DNA of 64,000 nucleotides from JAIYDJ01 sp031400505 (GCA_031400505.1 JANNPZ010000084.1:108491-172490); one strand, 5' to 3'. Counted from the first letter of the stretch, positions 17,389-26,609 are shown. Numbers and translations: made by a program. Notes: a model not told the origin generated them from the sequence alone.

Positions 17389-19050
17389 CTATCCCTCCAA
17401 TGCCGCAGACAACACCGCCGACAGACGCTGCGCATCCGCGCGTGGCAGCGGGATATAGGGCGCATCCAGCAACCCCGCCAGCACATGCAGGCTGGCTTGC
17501 GGCCGGTTGCCGGTGTCGATCACCAACGCAGGCACCCCCGACCCCCGCAGCGCGCGGGCCAGCCGCTGGGCATCCGCCTCGGCCCTTTCGCGGCTCGCCG
17601 TGCCGTCAAGTGCCACATTCCCCCGCCCGTCGGTCAACAGCGCCACTGTTGGCGTCATGCCCCGGGCACGGGCCTGCGCCGCCACCTCGAATGCCATGCG
17701 CAACCCGGCGGCCAGCGGCGTACCCCCGCCCCCGGGCAACCCCGCCAGCCTGCGCTTGGTCTGTACCAGTGACCGGGTCGGCGGCAGCATCAATTCCGCC
17801 CCCGCCCCGCGAAACGCCACCAGCGCCACATGATCGCGCCGCGCATAGGCCTGCGCCAGCAGCAACTCGACCGCGCCCTTTGTCTCGGCCAGCCGCGCCA
17901 TCGCGGATGAGCCAGAGGCATCGACGGCAAAGATCAGGCAGCGGTCCGAGGTTTCGGCAAACCGCTTGATCCGCAGATCGCCGGCCCGGATCGCCAAACC
18001 CTTGGCTCCCCCAGTAAAGGTCTTGCGCCCGCGAACCCCCTGCCAGGGCGCCGCCGCGCGCAAGGTCGCCACCAGATCGATCCGCAGTCCTGATCCCGGC
18101 TGGCCGGGCCGGGGCGTCAGGGGCCGCCCGCGCCGGTTGCCCTTGATCACGGCCCCCGCCCCCGACCCGCGCGCCGATTTCGCCGCCCGCCCGGCCCGAA
18201 GCCGCGCCAGCACATCCGCAGGCAAGGCGGCGCGCACCGCCTCCAGCAGGATATCGTCCGGGATGCGGTCGCCCAGATCTTGCGGCGGCTCGGCCTCTGC
18301 CTCTCCGGGATCGGGCGGCGGCGCTGGCGCCGGTTCGGGCACGGTGTCCGGCACATCGCCCCGATGCGCCAGCACCAACTCTGCCGCGCGCCGAAGATCG
18401 TCATCCGTCACGGCGTCCCGCCCGGCCCAGGCCGCCAGCGCCCGCGCCACAGCCAGCGCCAGCAGCGGCGCGCGCAGTGACACAATGCCCAGCGCCGCCG
18501 CCACCCGCGTCAGTTGCGCAACCGCATCCGGCGGAGTCGAAACCGTGATCCCGCGCGCGATGGCCAGCCGATCAGGGTCGGGCGCAATCTCGGCAGTGTC
18601 AGACCAGCCGATCCCGTCCAGATCGACAAACAAGCCCAGCCGGTCGGTCAGCGCGCCTGACAGCGCTTCTCCCTCGATACCCTCGTCCAGTGCAATAAGG
18701 CAAAACCCCGGATCGTCCAGCACCCGCGCCAGCCGCGCGGCCAACCCCGGCGGGCAGCGTTCGGCCATGGCCAGCACCAGTGCGCAAGGCGCATCCAGCA
18801 CCCCCGACGACCGCGTCACATGACCGGCCGCAAGCGTCCCCGCCAGATCGACCCCGCCATAAAGCGCCGTATCATCCACCCCCGGATGGATGCGGCGCTG
18901 AGGAAGCGCCAACGCCCCAAAAGCCCCCGTTACCCGGTCCCGCACCGGCCCCGCCCTGCTGCGCAGCCACAACCCCTTGACCCCTTCTGCCCCCACCGCG
19001 AGCACGCAAAGTGCGAGTTCCGCGCGCTGCCAGGGCGTCAGCGGCTCCAT
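17389..19050 (-). CDS. bchD: Magnesium chelatase subunit D
   Basis: 553 residues. Forms the AAA+ ring with BchI that powers Mg2+ insertion by BchH. The N-terminal AAA-like half has lost the Walker A motif, as is typical for BchD. It is followed by a proline/acidic linker (PEPAPAPPPDPGEAEAE) and a C-terminal von Willebrand A domain with an intact metal site FAVDASGSSAMA. ATG 19050 overlaps the bchI stop by one base (TGATG). Confidence 0.96.
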   Translation of the reverse strand: MEPLTPWQRAELALCVLAVGAEGVKGLWLRSRAGPVRDRVTGAFGALALPQRRIHPGVDDTALYGGVDLAGTLAAGHVTRSSGVLDAPCALVLAMAERCPPGLAARLARVLDDPGFCLIALDEGIEGEALSGALTDRLGLFVDLDGIGWSDTAEIAPDPDRLAIARGITVSTPPDAVAQLTRVAAALGIVSLRAPLLALAVARALAAWAGRDAVTDDDLRRAAELVLAHRGDVPDTVPEPAPAPPPDPGEAEAEPPQDLGDRIPDDILLEAVRAALPADVLARLRAGRAAKSARGSGAGAVIKGNRRGRPLTPRPGQPGSGLRIDLVATLRAAAPWQGVRGRKTFTGGAKGLAIRAGDLRIKRFAETSDRCLIFAVDASGSSAMARLAETKGAVELLLAQAYARRDHVALVAFRGAGAELMLPPTRSLVQTKRRLAGLPGGGGTPLAAGLRMAFEVAAQARARGMTPTVALLTDGRGNVALDGTASRERAEADAQRLARALRGSGVPALVIDTGNRPQASLHVLAGLLDAPYIPLPRADAQRLSAVLSAALEG

Positions 19051-20054
19051 CAGGGCAAAACCTCGGCGATGGTCCGTGCCACCCGTGCACCCGACCCGGC
19101 CTCGTCCAATGGATCGCGGCGCAACCGGTGCGACAGCGCCGATGCCGCCACCGATTTCAGATGCGCCCGCGTCACAACCTTGGCCCCGTCAAACGCCGCC
19201 TGCGCCCGCGCCGCGCGCAGAAGGGTCAACTCGCCGCGCAACCCATCAGACCCCAACGCGATGCACAACGCAGCACAGTCATGCAGCACCACCCCCGGAG
19301 TTTTCAGTTCTTTCAGCCCGTTCCGCGCCGTCAGGATCGCCTTGCGCAAAGCGGTATCCTGCGCCCGCCATTTCTTCATGAACCGATCAAAACTGTTCTC
19401 ATAGGCATCCCGCCGCGTCATCACCTCTACCCGGGTTTCGATGTCTCGCGGCGATGTCACCTCGACCGACAGCCCGAACCGGTCCAGCAATTGCGGGCGC
19501 AGCTCGCCCTCTTCGGGATTGCCCGAGCCAACCAGAACGAACCGCGCCGGGTGACGAATCGACAGGCCTTCACGTTCGACGACATTTTCGCCAGACTGCG
19601 CCACATCCAGCAAAAGATCGACAATGTGATCCTCAAGCAGGTTCACCTCGTCGATGTAAAGATACCCCCGGTTGGCCCGCGCCAGCAGCCCCGGTTCAAA
19701 CGCCTTTTCCCCCCGCGTCAGAGCCCGTTCGATGTCGAGCGCCCCCACCACGCGGTCCTCTGTCACACCCAGAGGCAGGTCGATGACCGGGGTAGGCCGG
19801 CTTACCATCGCGCCTGTTGTGGCATTGGCCCAGACCGGAACATCTTCGGGGCGCGCCGAATTGACCGGGCAGCCCTCGACCACGGTAATCGGCGGCAACA
19901 ACGCGGCCAACGCCCGCACGGCGGTCGATTTGCCCGTGCCACGGTCCCCGAACACCAGCACCCCGCCGATGCCGGGGTCGATCGCTGTCAGCACCATCGC
20001 CTGTTTCATCGCGGCCTGGCCTACGATGGCCGAAAACGGAAAGGGTTGTTTCAT
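19050..20054 (-). CDS. bchI: Magnesium chelatase ATPase subunit I
   Basis: 334 residues from ATG 20054 (MKQPFPFSAIVGQ). AAA+ ATPase with Walker A GDRGTGKS (residues 36-43), Walker B YLYIDEVNLLEDH and the sensor segment LVGSGNPEEGELRPQLLDRF. Works with BchD and BchH. The start overlaps the crtA stop by four bases (20051-20054, ATGA), so crtA and bchI are coupled; the 14 extra codons of the open frame lie in crtA. Confidence 0.97.
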   Translation of the reverse strand: MKQPFPFSAIVGQAAMKQAMVLTAIDPGIGGVLVFGDRGTGKSTAVRALAALLPPITVVEGCPVNSARPEDVPVWANATTGAMVSRPTPVIDLPLGVTEDRVVGALDIERALTRGEKAFEPGLLARANRGYLYIDEVNLLEDHIVDLLLDVAQSGENVVEREGLSIRHPARFVLVGSGNPEEGELRPQLLDRFGLSVEVTSPRDIETRVEVMTRRDAYENSFDRFMKKWRAQDTALRKAILTARNGLKELKTPGVVLHDCAALCIALGSDGLRGELTLLRAARAQAAFDGAKVVTRAHLKSVAASALSHRLRRDPLDEAGSGARVARTIAEVLP

Positions 20055-20755
20055 GCGGCGTCCTTGGTGCGGGCGAGGGGGCTTTTGCCCTCCCATGTGC
20101 CCCAGTCGTCGAGGATGGAAAAGCGGGCGTAAAGCTCTTCGGAAAACCAGCCTTCGTCACGCACGGCCTTGATGGCGCGGCCGTGCGGGCCGTCGCCGCG
20201 TGCAAAATTCGCCATCGCGGCGGCATCGGGCCAGATTGAGAAGGTGACCTGATGCAGCAAGGGCACCTCGCCGATCCCGATCTTGAAGATCACGTTGGGG
20301 TCCGAGCCGATGACCGCAGAGATATCCGGCACCCGGCCCCAGAACCGCAGAAAGGTGGACGGCTTCATCGTGGCCCGCGTCAGGGCGACGATGGGGCCGG
20401 CAGTGGCGGGCTGCGGGGTAAAGGGCTCAAGGCCCGACCATCGACCGCGCGCCGAAGTGGGGTTCAGCAGGATGGTCCAGCTTTCCGACGCGTGGCGCCG
20501 CCAGCGCCGGAACACCGGCGCCTGATCCAGGTTGCGCCGCGCGGTCGCTGCATCCGGCCATGTCGCAAGGATCGCCCAGACTTTCGTATTGGGGCGCGGG
20601 GTAAACCCCTCTCCCGTGCCCGACCCGCAGAGTTTGACAAACCCGACATCGCGCATCCGCCAGAACGACAGCCGCGCAAGCCCCATCTGCCCAAGCACCC
20701 AAACCCGCGCAGCCAGCGACGGAAAGCGGTAGAGGGTAAGGCTGACGGTCTGCAT
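20051..20755 (-). CDS. crtA: Spheroidene monooxygenase
   Basis: 234 residues. Introduces the 2-keto group that converts spheroidene to spheroidenone in the presence of oxygen. Recognised by the family sequence RFPSLAARVWVLGQMG, MRDVGFVKLCGSGTGEGFTP, and the long conserved ATWPDAATARRNLD block. First gene of the leftward crtA-bchI-bchD-bchO operon. It shares the 127-base divergent region with crtI, in which one perfect TGT-N12-ACA operator lies. Its ribosome site is weak. Confidence 0.95.
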   Translation of the reverse strand: MQTVSLTLYRFPSLAARVWVLGQMGLARLSFWRMRDVGFVKLCGSGTGEGFTPRPNTKVWAILATWPDAATARRNLDQAPVFRRWRRHASESWTILLNPTSARGRWSGLEPFTPQPATAGPIVALTRATMKPSTFLRFWGRVPDISAVIGSDPNVIFKIGIGEVPLLHQVTFSIWPDAAAMANFARGDGPHGRAIKAVRDEGWFSEELYARFSILDDWGTWEGKSPLARTKDAA

Positions 20756-20849
20756 GGCGGTTCTGCCGTTGGTTACTCGATCAGTTTGTCAGGCTTTGCA
20801 GCCGCGCGAAAGCCGAAACGGGAAATTCGTATGCGCCCACGGCACATAT

Positions 20850-20867
20850 TGTAAATCTGACTAGACA
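20850..20867. promoter_or_regulatory. PpsR/CrtJ operator between crtA and crtI
   Basis: TGT-AAATCTGACTAG-ACA, a perfect TGT-N12-ACA palindrome 15 bases upstream of the crtI start. PpsR/CrtJ represses crt and bch promoters through this consensus under oxygen. It can serve both divergent genes. Confidence 0.85.
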
Positions 20868-20882
20868 GTATATCGTCGCCTC

Positions 20883-22448
20883 ATGTTGACACATTCTGCT
20901 TCCGCCCTTCCGTCCCAGCCTTGCGATTCGGGCTCTGATGCCATCGTCATCGGTGCGGGTCTGGGGGGCCTTGCCGCCGCGATGCGGCTTGGCGCCAAGG
21001 GATACCGCGTGACGGTCATCGACCGTCTTGACATGCCGGGCGGGCGCGGTTCGTCGATCAGCCAGGGCGGACACCGCTTTGACCTTGGCCCCACCATCGT
21101 CACCGTACCGCAGCTTTTCCGCGAATTGTGGACGGCCTGCGGGCGCGACTTTGACGACGATGTCGATTTGCGGGCGCTTGACGATTTCTATCAGATTCAG
21201 TGGCAGGACGGATCGACCTTTACCGCCCGCCAATCGACCGACGCCATGCGGGCCGAGGTGGCGCGTCTGTCGCCATCCGATCTGGCCGGCTTTGACAGGT
21301 TCCTGCGCGACAGCGAGGCGCGCTATCAGTTCGGCTTTGAAAACCTTGGCCGCCGCTCGATGCACAAGCTTTGGGACCTGATCAAGGTGCTGCCGACATT
21401 CGCCATGCTGCGTGCCGACAAGTCGGTCTATGCCCATGCCGCCAGCCGCGTGAAGGACGAACGCCTGCGCTTTGCTCTGTCGTTTCATCCGCTGTTCATC
21501 GGCGGCGATCCGTTTCACGTGACCTCGATGTATATCCTTGTCAGTCACCTCGAAAAGGAATTCGGGGTGCATTACGCGATGGGCGGGGTTGCCGCGATTG
21601 CGCTGGCGATGGCGGGCGTGATTGCGGCCCAGGGCGGGGAATTGCGTTTGAACGCCGAGGCGGATGAGATCCTGCTGGAAAACGGGCGGGCTGTCGGCGT
21701 GCGGCTGGCAGACGGGCAGCTGCTGCGGGCCGATGTCGTGGTGTCGAACGCCGATGCGGGCCACACCTATGACCGGCTGATGCGCAACCATCCCCGCAAA
21801 CGTTGGACGCCCTCGCGGTTGAGGCGCGCGCGCTGGTCGATGGGGCTGTTCGTGTGGTATTTCGGGACCAAGGGGACCGCGCTGAAATGGCCAAAGGTCG
21901 GGCATCACACGATTGCGGTGGGGCCGCGCTATAAGGGTCATATCGCCGATATCTTCGTCAAGGGCCGGTTGGCCCAAGACATGAGCCTTTATCTGCACCG
22001 CCCGTCCGTCACCGACAAAGGTTGCGCACCACCGGGGGATGACACGTTCTATGCCCTGTCGCCCGTGCCGCATCTGGGCTTTGACAACGGGGTGAACTGG
22101 GCCGAACAGGCCGAACCCTACCGCGTCTGCGTTCAGAAGATGCTCGAGGATCGGCTGCTGCCCGGCCTTGGCGATCATCTGACAGAACAGTTGGTTTTCA
22201 CTCCGCAGACTTTCGAATCCCGTTATCTCGCGCCCTTTGGCACCGGTTTTTCGATCGAACCGCGCATCCTGCAGTCGGCCTGGTTCCGCCCCCACAACGT
22301 GTCCGAAGAGGCAAAGGGCCTTTATCTGGTCGGCGCGGGCACCCATCCCGGCGCAGGCCTGCCGGGGGTGATTTCCTCGGCCGAAGTGCTGGGCAAACTG
22401 GTGCCCGACGCACCGCATCGAACCGCCTTCAGGATGGCAGCAGAATGA
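20883..22448 (+). CDS. crtI: Phytoene desaturase (neurosporene-forming type)
   Basis: 521 residues. FAD-dependent desaturase that makes neurosporene from phytoene in the spheroidene pathway. The N-terminal dinucleotide fold is VIGAGLGGLAAAMRLGAKGY followed by PGGRGSS. The body closely matches the Rhodobacter CrtI family (FDLGPTIVTVPQ, RRSMHKLWDLIKVLPTF, GAGTHPGAGLPGVISSAE). The stop overlaps the crtB start by four bases (22445-22448). Confidence 0.97.
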   Translation: MLTHSASALPSQPCDSGSDAIVIGAGLGGLAAAMRLGAKGYRVTVIDRLDMPGGRGSSISQGGHRFDLGPTIVTVPQLFRELWTACGRDFDDDVDLRALDDFYQIQWQDGSTFTARQSTDAMRAEVARLSPSDLAGFDRFLRDSEARYQFGFENLGRRSMHKLWDLIKVLPTFAMLRADKSVYAHAASRVKDERLRFALSFHPLFIGGDPFHVTSMYILVSHLEKEFGVHYAMGGVAAIALAMAGVIAAQGGELRLNAEADEILLENGRAVGVRLADGQLLRADVVVSNADAGHTYDRLMRNHPRKRWTPSRLRRARWSMGLFVWYFGTKGTALKWPKVGHHTIAVGPRYKGHIADIFVKGRLAQDMSLYLHRPSVTDKGCAPPGDDTFYALSPVPHLGFDNGVNWAEQAEPYRVCVQKMLEDRLLPGLGDHLTEQLVFTPQTFESRYLAPFGTGFSIEPRILQSAWFRPHNVSEEAKGLYLVGAGTHPGAGLPGVISSAEVLGKLVPDAPHRTAFRMAAE

Positions 22449-23470
22449 TCGCCCAAGCAGACATGACCCATTGCCGCGAGGCGATCCGAACGGGATCGCT
22501 GTCGTTCCATGCCGCGTCCAAACTGCTGCCCGCGCGGGTGCGTGACCCCGCGCTCGCGCTTTATGCCTTTTGCCGGCTGGCCGACGACTCGGTGGACGAC
22601 ACCGACGACAAGGCGCCCGCCGTGCTGGGCCTGCGCAACCGCCTGGACCTGGTTTACGCGGGCCGCCCGCGCAATTCTGCCGCCGACCGTGCCTTTGCTG
22701 ATGTGGTGGCCGATTTCGATATGCCCCGCGCCCTGCCCGAAGCCCTGCTTGAAGGCCTCGCCTGGGACGCTGTCGGGCGGCGCTATGATACGCTGTCAGG
22801 GGTTCTGGACTATTCCGCGCGGGTTGCGGCGGCAGTGGGCGCGATGATGTGCGTCCTGATGCGGATGCGCAACGCCGATGCGCTGGCACGGGCCTGCGAT
22901 CTGGGGCTTGCCATGCAACTGACCAACATCGCGCGCGATGTGGGCGAGGATGCGCGGGCCGGGCGGCTTTATCTGCCGTTGCAGTGGCTGGACGAGATCG
23001 GGAAAGCGCCTGCCGCCTTCCTTGCCGACCCACAGGCCGATGCAGGCATCCGCGATCTGACAGCACGCCTGCTGACCGCGGCTGATCATCTCTATACCCG
23101 GTCCGAGGCAGGCATACCCGCCCTGCCATTGGCCTGCCGCCCCGGCATCTATGCCGCGCGCCACGTCTATGCCGGGATCGGCACCTCGGTGCGCCGCAAC
23201 GGATTTGACAGCATCACCTGCCGCGCCCGCACCTCTGGCCGCCAGAAACTCGGCTGGCTGGTGCTGTCGGTGATGCGCAGCGGGGTGTCAATGGTGGCCC
23301 CCGGTCCCGCCACCTTGCACGCAGCCCCGACACCCGAAGTCGCATTTCTGGTGCAAGCAGCCGCCCGCCACTCGCAGCGTTTTGGCCGATCAGAGGCGGT
23401 TCTGTCGGTCTTTGCGCAACTCGAGGCACAAGATCGTGCGCGCCGAGGGTTGGAGCGCGCCCGGGCCTGA
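22445..23470 (+). CDS. crtB: Phytoene synthase
   Basis: 341 residues. Condenses two geranylgeranyl diphosphates into phytoene. Two acidic motifs are visible: RLADDSVDDTDD and NIARDVGEDARAGRLYLPLQ, plus the squalene/phytoene synthase sequence YARHVYAGIG. Start ATG overlaps the crtI stop (ATGA), so translation is coupled. Confidence 0.97.
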   Translation: MIAQADMTHCREAIRTGSLSFHAASKLLPARVRDPALALYAFCRLADDSVDDTDDKAPAVLGLRNRLDLVYAGRPRNSAADRAFADVVADFDMPRALPEALLEGLAWDAVGRRYDTLSGVLDYSARVAAAVGAMMCVLMRMRNADALARACDLGLAMQLTNIARDVGEDARAGRLYLPLQWLDEIGKAPAAFLADPQADAGIRDLTARLLTAADHLYTRSEAGIPALPLACRPGIYAARHVYAGIGTSVRRNGFDSITCRARTSGRQKLGWLVLSVMRSGVSMVAPGPATLHAAPTPEVAFLVQAAARHSQRFGRSEAVLSVFAQLEAQDRARRGLERARA

Positions 23471-23504
23471 TCTATCTTTCGCAAGGAACTGAAAAGGAAA
23501 TGCG

Positions 23505-23969
23505 ATGGATTGGGGCCTGTTTTTGACCTTTCTTGCTGCCTGCGCCGCCGCTGCGGCCACCGGCGCGATGTTCGAACCCGGCAAATGGTACGATGGCTTG
23601 GCAAAACCGGTCTGGACACCGCCCGGCTGGGTGTTTCCAGTGACATGGTCGGTGCTCTACATCTGCATGGCGGTTTCCGCCGCCTGGATCGCCGTGCTGC
23701 CCGGAAATGGCCAGGCGCTGGCGTTTTGGGGGCTGCAGATCGCGTTCAACACGCTCTGGACGCCGGTGTTCTTCGGCCTGCACCGGATGCGCGCCGCTAT
23801 GGTGGTGATGGTGGGCCTCTGGCTGTCGGTCGCGGCAACTACGCTGGCCTTCTTCGACCTGAACGTCTGGGCGGGCCTCCTCTTCGTCCCCTACCTCATA
23901 TGGGTTACAATTGCCGCCGCGCTAAACTTCCGCGTGATGCAGATGAATCCCGGCCCACAGCCCGCCTGA
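23505..23969 (+). CDS. tspO: Tryptophan-rich sensory protein TspO (MBR family)
   Basis: 154 residues with five predicted membrane helices and the family blocks FEPGKWYDGLAKPVWTPPGW, TWSVLYICMA, FWGLQIAFNTLWTPVFFGLH and VPYLIWVTIAAALNFRV. An outer-membrane or envelope tetrapyrrole-binding protein; in Rhodobacter it dampens photosynthesis gene expression under oxygen. Sits downstream of crtB as in that genus, with AAAAGGAAA before the ATG. It is followed by a T-tailed terminator. Confidence 0.95.
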   Translation: MDWGLFLTFLAACAAAAATGAMFEPGKWYDGLAKPVWTPPGWVFPVTWSVLYICMAVSAAWIAVLPGNGQALAFWGLQIAFNTLWTPVFFGLHRMRAAMVVMVGLWLSVAATTLAFFDLNVWAGLLFVPYLIWVTIAAALNFRVMQMNPGPQPA

Positions 23970-23978
23970 TCCTCATCC

Positions 23979-24065
23979 TTTCACATTGGCACAAATATCC
24001 CACGGGGGTGCGGGGGTGTGAAACCCCCGCTTTTTGGGGCGGGTGCGGGGGTGTGAAATCCCCGC
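23979..24065 (+). terminator. Tandem copies of the dispersed hairpin, the first a T-tailed terminator after tspO
   Basis: After the core ACAAATATCCCAC come two near-identical hairpin units. Unit 1: GCGGGGGT / ACCCCCGC (24010-24017 with 24023-24030), loop GTGAA, followed directly by TTTTT (24031-24035). Unit 2: GCGGGG / CCCCGC (24045-24050 with 24060-24065). They lie between convergent tspO and crtC. Confidence 0.8.
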
Positions 24066-24069
24066 GCTC

Positions 24070-25005
24070 TCAACGGCTCCACCCCGCCCGGCGCGGCACG
24101 CGCACCGCCAGCATCGGCTTCATCAAGGGCGACCGGAACCGCACAAGGTCCAGCGCCTCATGCACCCCTGTCACCCGCTCCCCTTCCAGCACGGTTTCCA
24201 CCAGACACCGGCTGTAGAACGGCGCCTCCAGCATCTGCATCACTTGCCGTGGCCGATGCCCCGGATCGCACCGCGTGTCACGCGAAATCCCCCAGAGCGT
24301 CCGGGGCAATCGGGTCAATGGCGGCGGTGCAATCTCGGTCACCGAACCATCAGCTGCAATGTCCAGCCCCAGTGCCAGCGTCGATCCATCCCGCCGAATG
24401 CCGTCATAAAAACACGTGGCCCCCCCCGCACGGCGCGGATAGCGACCCCAGGTCCAGCGCCGAAAATCCGCCTCCAGCGCCGCCGACCCGAAATTGGCAT
24501 CAAAGTACCCATGCCCGGTCCAGCGGTGGCCTTGGGTCAGATCAACCTCGATATGGGCGGTGGGGGCAAAGGGGCGCCAGATGTGGCTTGCATCCGGGGT
24601 CAGCACCGCCTCGACCCCCGTGATCGCAGACGGAGTCAACCGGATCTGCCCGCGCAAGCGCGAAACTATCGGCAGGCTTGATACCTCGTCCACGTCGATC
24701 ACCAAGACGCCATTGTCCCAGGCCATCCGGCTTGGCCCGACCACCAACGCATCCCGGCTTTGCCGCAAGGCCGCCCGCCCGCGATCCATCATGGTGAACC
24801 GCCCACCGGGGCCATAAGTCACTACATTGATGCAGCAATGGTTTTGCGGATCACGCCGCCCCGACCAGCGATACCATGGCGAGAACACCGACCCGATGAA
24901 CCCGATCACCGACACGGCGCGCAGGCCATCATCGGACACGCCATCGACATACCACCAGGCATAGCCGTCAGGCGCTACTTCGACGCGGAAGTCAGGTCGC
25001 TCAAT
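24070..25005 (-). CDS. crtC: Acyclic carotenoid 1,2-hydratase (hydroxyneurosporene synthase)
   Basis: About 311 residues. Hydrates neurosporene at C-1,2. Conserved blocks VAPDGYAWWYVDG, IGFIGSVFSPWYRWSGRRDP, NHCCINVVTYGPGGRFTM and GHGYFDANFGSAALE identify the family. Its start is odd: no in-frame ATG, GTG or TTG lies between the conserved N-terminus and an ATG 101 codons further up at 25284, deep in crtD. The only plausible nearby initiation is ATT at 25005, with AGAGG four bases before it, giving an N-terminus of the usual length; I have used that. A frameshift error or a crtD-crtC fusion by recoding are alternatives. The coding region overlaps crtD by about 30 bases. Confidence 0.88.
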   Translation of the reverse strand: MERPDFRVEVAPDGYAWWYVDGVSDDGLRAVSVIGFIGSVFSPWYRWSGRRDPQNHCCINVVTYGPGGRFTMMDRGRAALRQSRDALVVGPSRMAWDNGVLVIDVDEVSSLPIVSRLRGQIRLTPSAITGVEAVLTPDASHIWRPFAPTAHIEVDLTQGHRWTGHGYFDANFGSAALEADFRRWTWGRYPRRAGGATCFYDGIRRDGSTLALGLDIAADGSVTEIAPPPLTRLPRTLWGISRDTRCDPGHRPRQVMQMLEAPFYSRCLVETVLEGERVTGVHEALDLVRFRSPLMKPMLAVRVPRRAGWSR

Positions 25006-26492
25006 ATCGCCTCTGCCGCGTGCCGCCCGGACAAGGCCGCCATCGGCACCCCCGCCCCCGGATGCGCCCCGCCCCCCGCCATATAGAGACCCCGCAACGC
25101 CGTCCGCGCGCCGGGCCGCTGAAACGGGGCCAGCATCCCCACCGGACCGCGCCCGTAAAGCGCCCCCTGCGAGCCCGGAAACAACTGCGCAAACCCCTGT
25201 GGCGTCATCAGGTTGGCGTCTTTCGGGGCTGGATCGAATGTCAGACCGAACCGGGCCAGTTGCGGAAAAGTCCGTAGGCGACATTGGGCAATCTCTCCTG
25301 GCGATTGGGTGGTTTTCGGCGGGGCATTCATGATGATCTCGAACCGTTCAAGCTGTCCTGACGGCCCGCCGCCCGGGTCGGTGACGGCGCGATCTTGCGC
25401 GCAGACGTACAGCGTCGCCTGGTCTGGCATCCGGCCTGCGGCAATCGGGCCAAACTCCAGCGCCGGGTCATCACAGAAAAACACGTTGTGATAGGCCAGA
25501 TCGACGCCTGCGGGCCGCGCCGCAAAGGCCCAGACCCAGGCCGAAAGGCTGCGCGGATGGGCCGCCACCGGTTTCAACGCCCCCTGCGGGCCGTTGCCCA
25601 AAAGCCCCGCCAGCAACGCCGCCGGATCGCCGTTGAACACCACAAGATCGCTGCGCAGCAATCGCCCATCCGACAGTTCGACCCCGATCACCCGCCCGCC
25701 TTGCCGCTCGATCCGCCGTGCCGCCACGTTATAGCTGATGGCGGCCCCATGGCGTTCGGCCAAGTCCGCCAAGGCCCGCGCCAATTGATGCATGCCGCCC
25801 TGCACCGCCCAGACGCCTTGCGCCTCGGCGGCCCAAATCAGCGCCAGAACCGCCGGCGACACGTCAGGCGCGCCACCCACATACGTGGCATAGCGCCCGA
25901 ACAATTGCCGCAAACGTTGATCGGTGAACTGCGCCGCAAGCTGCCGGGCCAGCGTCATGCCGGGCAGCAACATGCGCCAAAGCCGGGGGTTCAGGGCAGC
26001 GCTGCACGCAAGCGCTGCAAGGCGCGGCCTGGGGGCCCGCATCATCGGCGCATCGAAGGCGGTGTAAGCCCCGGTTGACAGGCGATGAAAGCGGCGAAAC
26101 TCGTCGGCTGCGCGCGCGCCCGCCAGATCGGCGATGGCCGCAGCACTGGCTTCGGGGTCGGTGAAGAGGTCAAGCGTGCTGCCATCCGGCCAGAAATGCC
26201 GCGCCAGCATCGGCAGCGGAACAAGCGTCAGATGATCGTCAAGCTGCGCGCCTGCATGCGCGAACAGGTCATCGAACACGCCCCGCATTGTCAGTACCGT
26301 CGGCCCGGCATCGACCGGCCCTGCATCGCTGGCCAGCGCACGCATCTTGCCGCCAGGTGTCGCTTGTGCCTCGATCACTGTCACGCGCTGTCCGGCTGCG
26401 GCCAACCGCACTGCGGCGCACAATCCGCCGATGCCCGCACCGATCACCACGATGCTCTTCTTGTTTGGGCTTTTTTGACCGGGATGTTTCAT
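24975..26492 (-). CDS. crtD: Methoxyneurosporene (1-hydroxycarotenoid 3,4-) dehydrogenase
   Basis: 505 residues. FAD enzyme that desaturates the 3,4 bond on the way to spheroidene. N-terminal fold IVVIGAGIGGLCAAVRLAAA and PGGKMRA; C-terminal FAD motif YMAGGGAHPGAGVPMAALSG. Start at ATG 26492 (a GTG lies one codon upstream). It shares the crtD-crtE divergent region, which carries two PpsR operators, and its 3' end overlaps crtC. Confidence 0.95.
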   Translation of the reverse strand: MKHPGQKSPNKKSIVVIGAGIGGLCAAVRLAAAGQRVTVIEAQATPGGKMRALASDAGPVDAGPTVLTMRGVFDDLFAHAGAQLDDHLTLVPLPMLARHFWPDGSTLDLFTDPEASAAAIADLAGARAADEFRRFHRLSTGAYTAFDAPMMRAPRPRLAALACSAALNPRLWRMLLPGMTLARQLAAQFTDQRLRQLFGRYATYVGGAPDVSPAVLALIWAAEAQGVWAVQGGMHQLARALADLAERHGAAISYNVAARRIERQGGRVIGVELSDGRLLRSDLVVFNGDPAALLAGLLGNGPQGALKPVAAHPRSLSAWVWAFAARPAGVDLAYHNVFFCDDPALEFGPIAAGRMPDQATLYVCAQDRAVTDPGGGPSGQLERFEIIMNAPPKTTQSPGEIAQCRLRTFPQLARFGLTFDPAPKDANLMTPQGFAQLFPGSQGALYGRGPVGMLAPFQRPGARTALRGLYMAGGGAHPGAGVPMAALSGRHAAEAILSDLTSASK

Positions 26493-26523
26493 CACAGCCG
26501 ATTGTTGACTCGGGGCGCGAAGC

Positions 26524-26541
26524 TGTCCAGTATGATTTACA
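26524..26541. promoter_or_regulatory. PpsR/CrtJ operator 1 between crtD and crtE
   Basis: TGT-CCAGTATGATTT-ACA, perfect TGT-N12-ACA. Its start is 24 bases from that of operator 2, a spacing of roughly two helical turns compatible with cooperative binding. Confidence 0.85.
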
Positions 26542-26547
26542 GTTGTG

Positions 26548-26565
26548 TGTCATTTTATCTTGACA
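26548..26565. promoter_or_regulatory. PpsR/CrtJ operator 2 between crtD and crtE
   Basis: TGT-CATTTTATCTTG-ACA, perfect TGT-N12-ACA whose right half contains a TTGACA hexamer (26560-26565). It lies 44 bases upstream of the crtE start. Confidence 0.85.
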
Positions 26566-26609
26566 CATCCCATCGCATCCGCCGGTTTCAGCCGGCAACA
26601 GGGGGACGC

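Noticed and set aside
20781..23129. Open frame of 782 codons on the minus strand
   Set aside because: Antisense to crtI and crtB, which are certain genes; no recognisable domain.
25006..25284. N-terminal extension of CrtC from the ATG at 25284
   Set aside because: About 93 Gly/Ala/Arg-rich residues read out of frame within crtD; no homologue has it. A start near 25005 is preferred.
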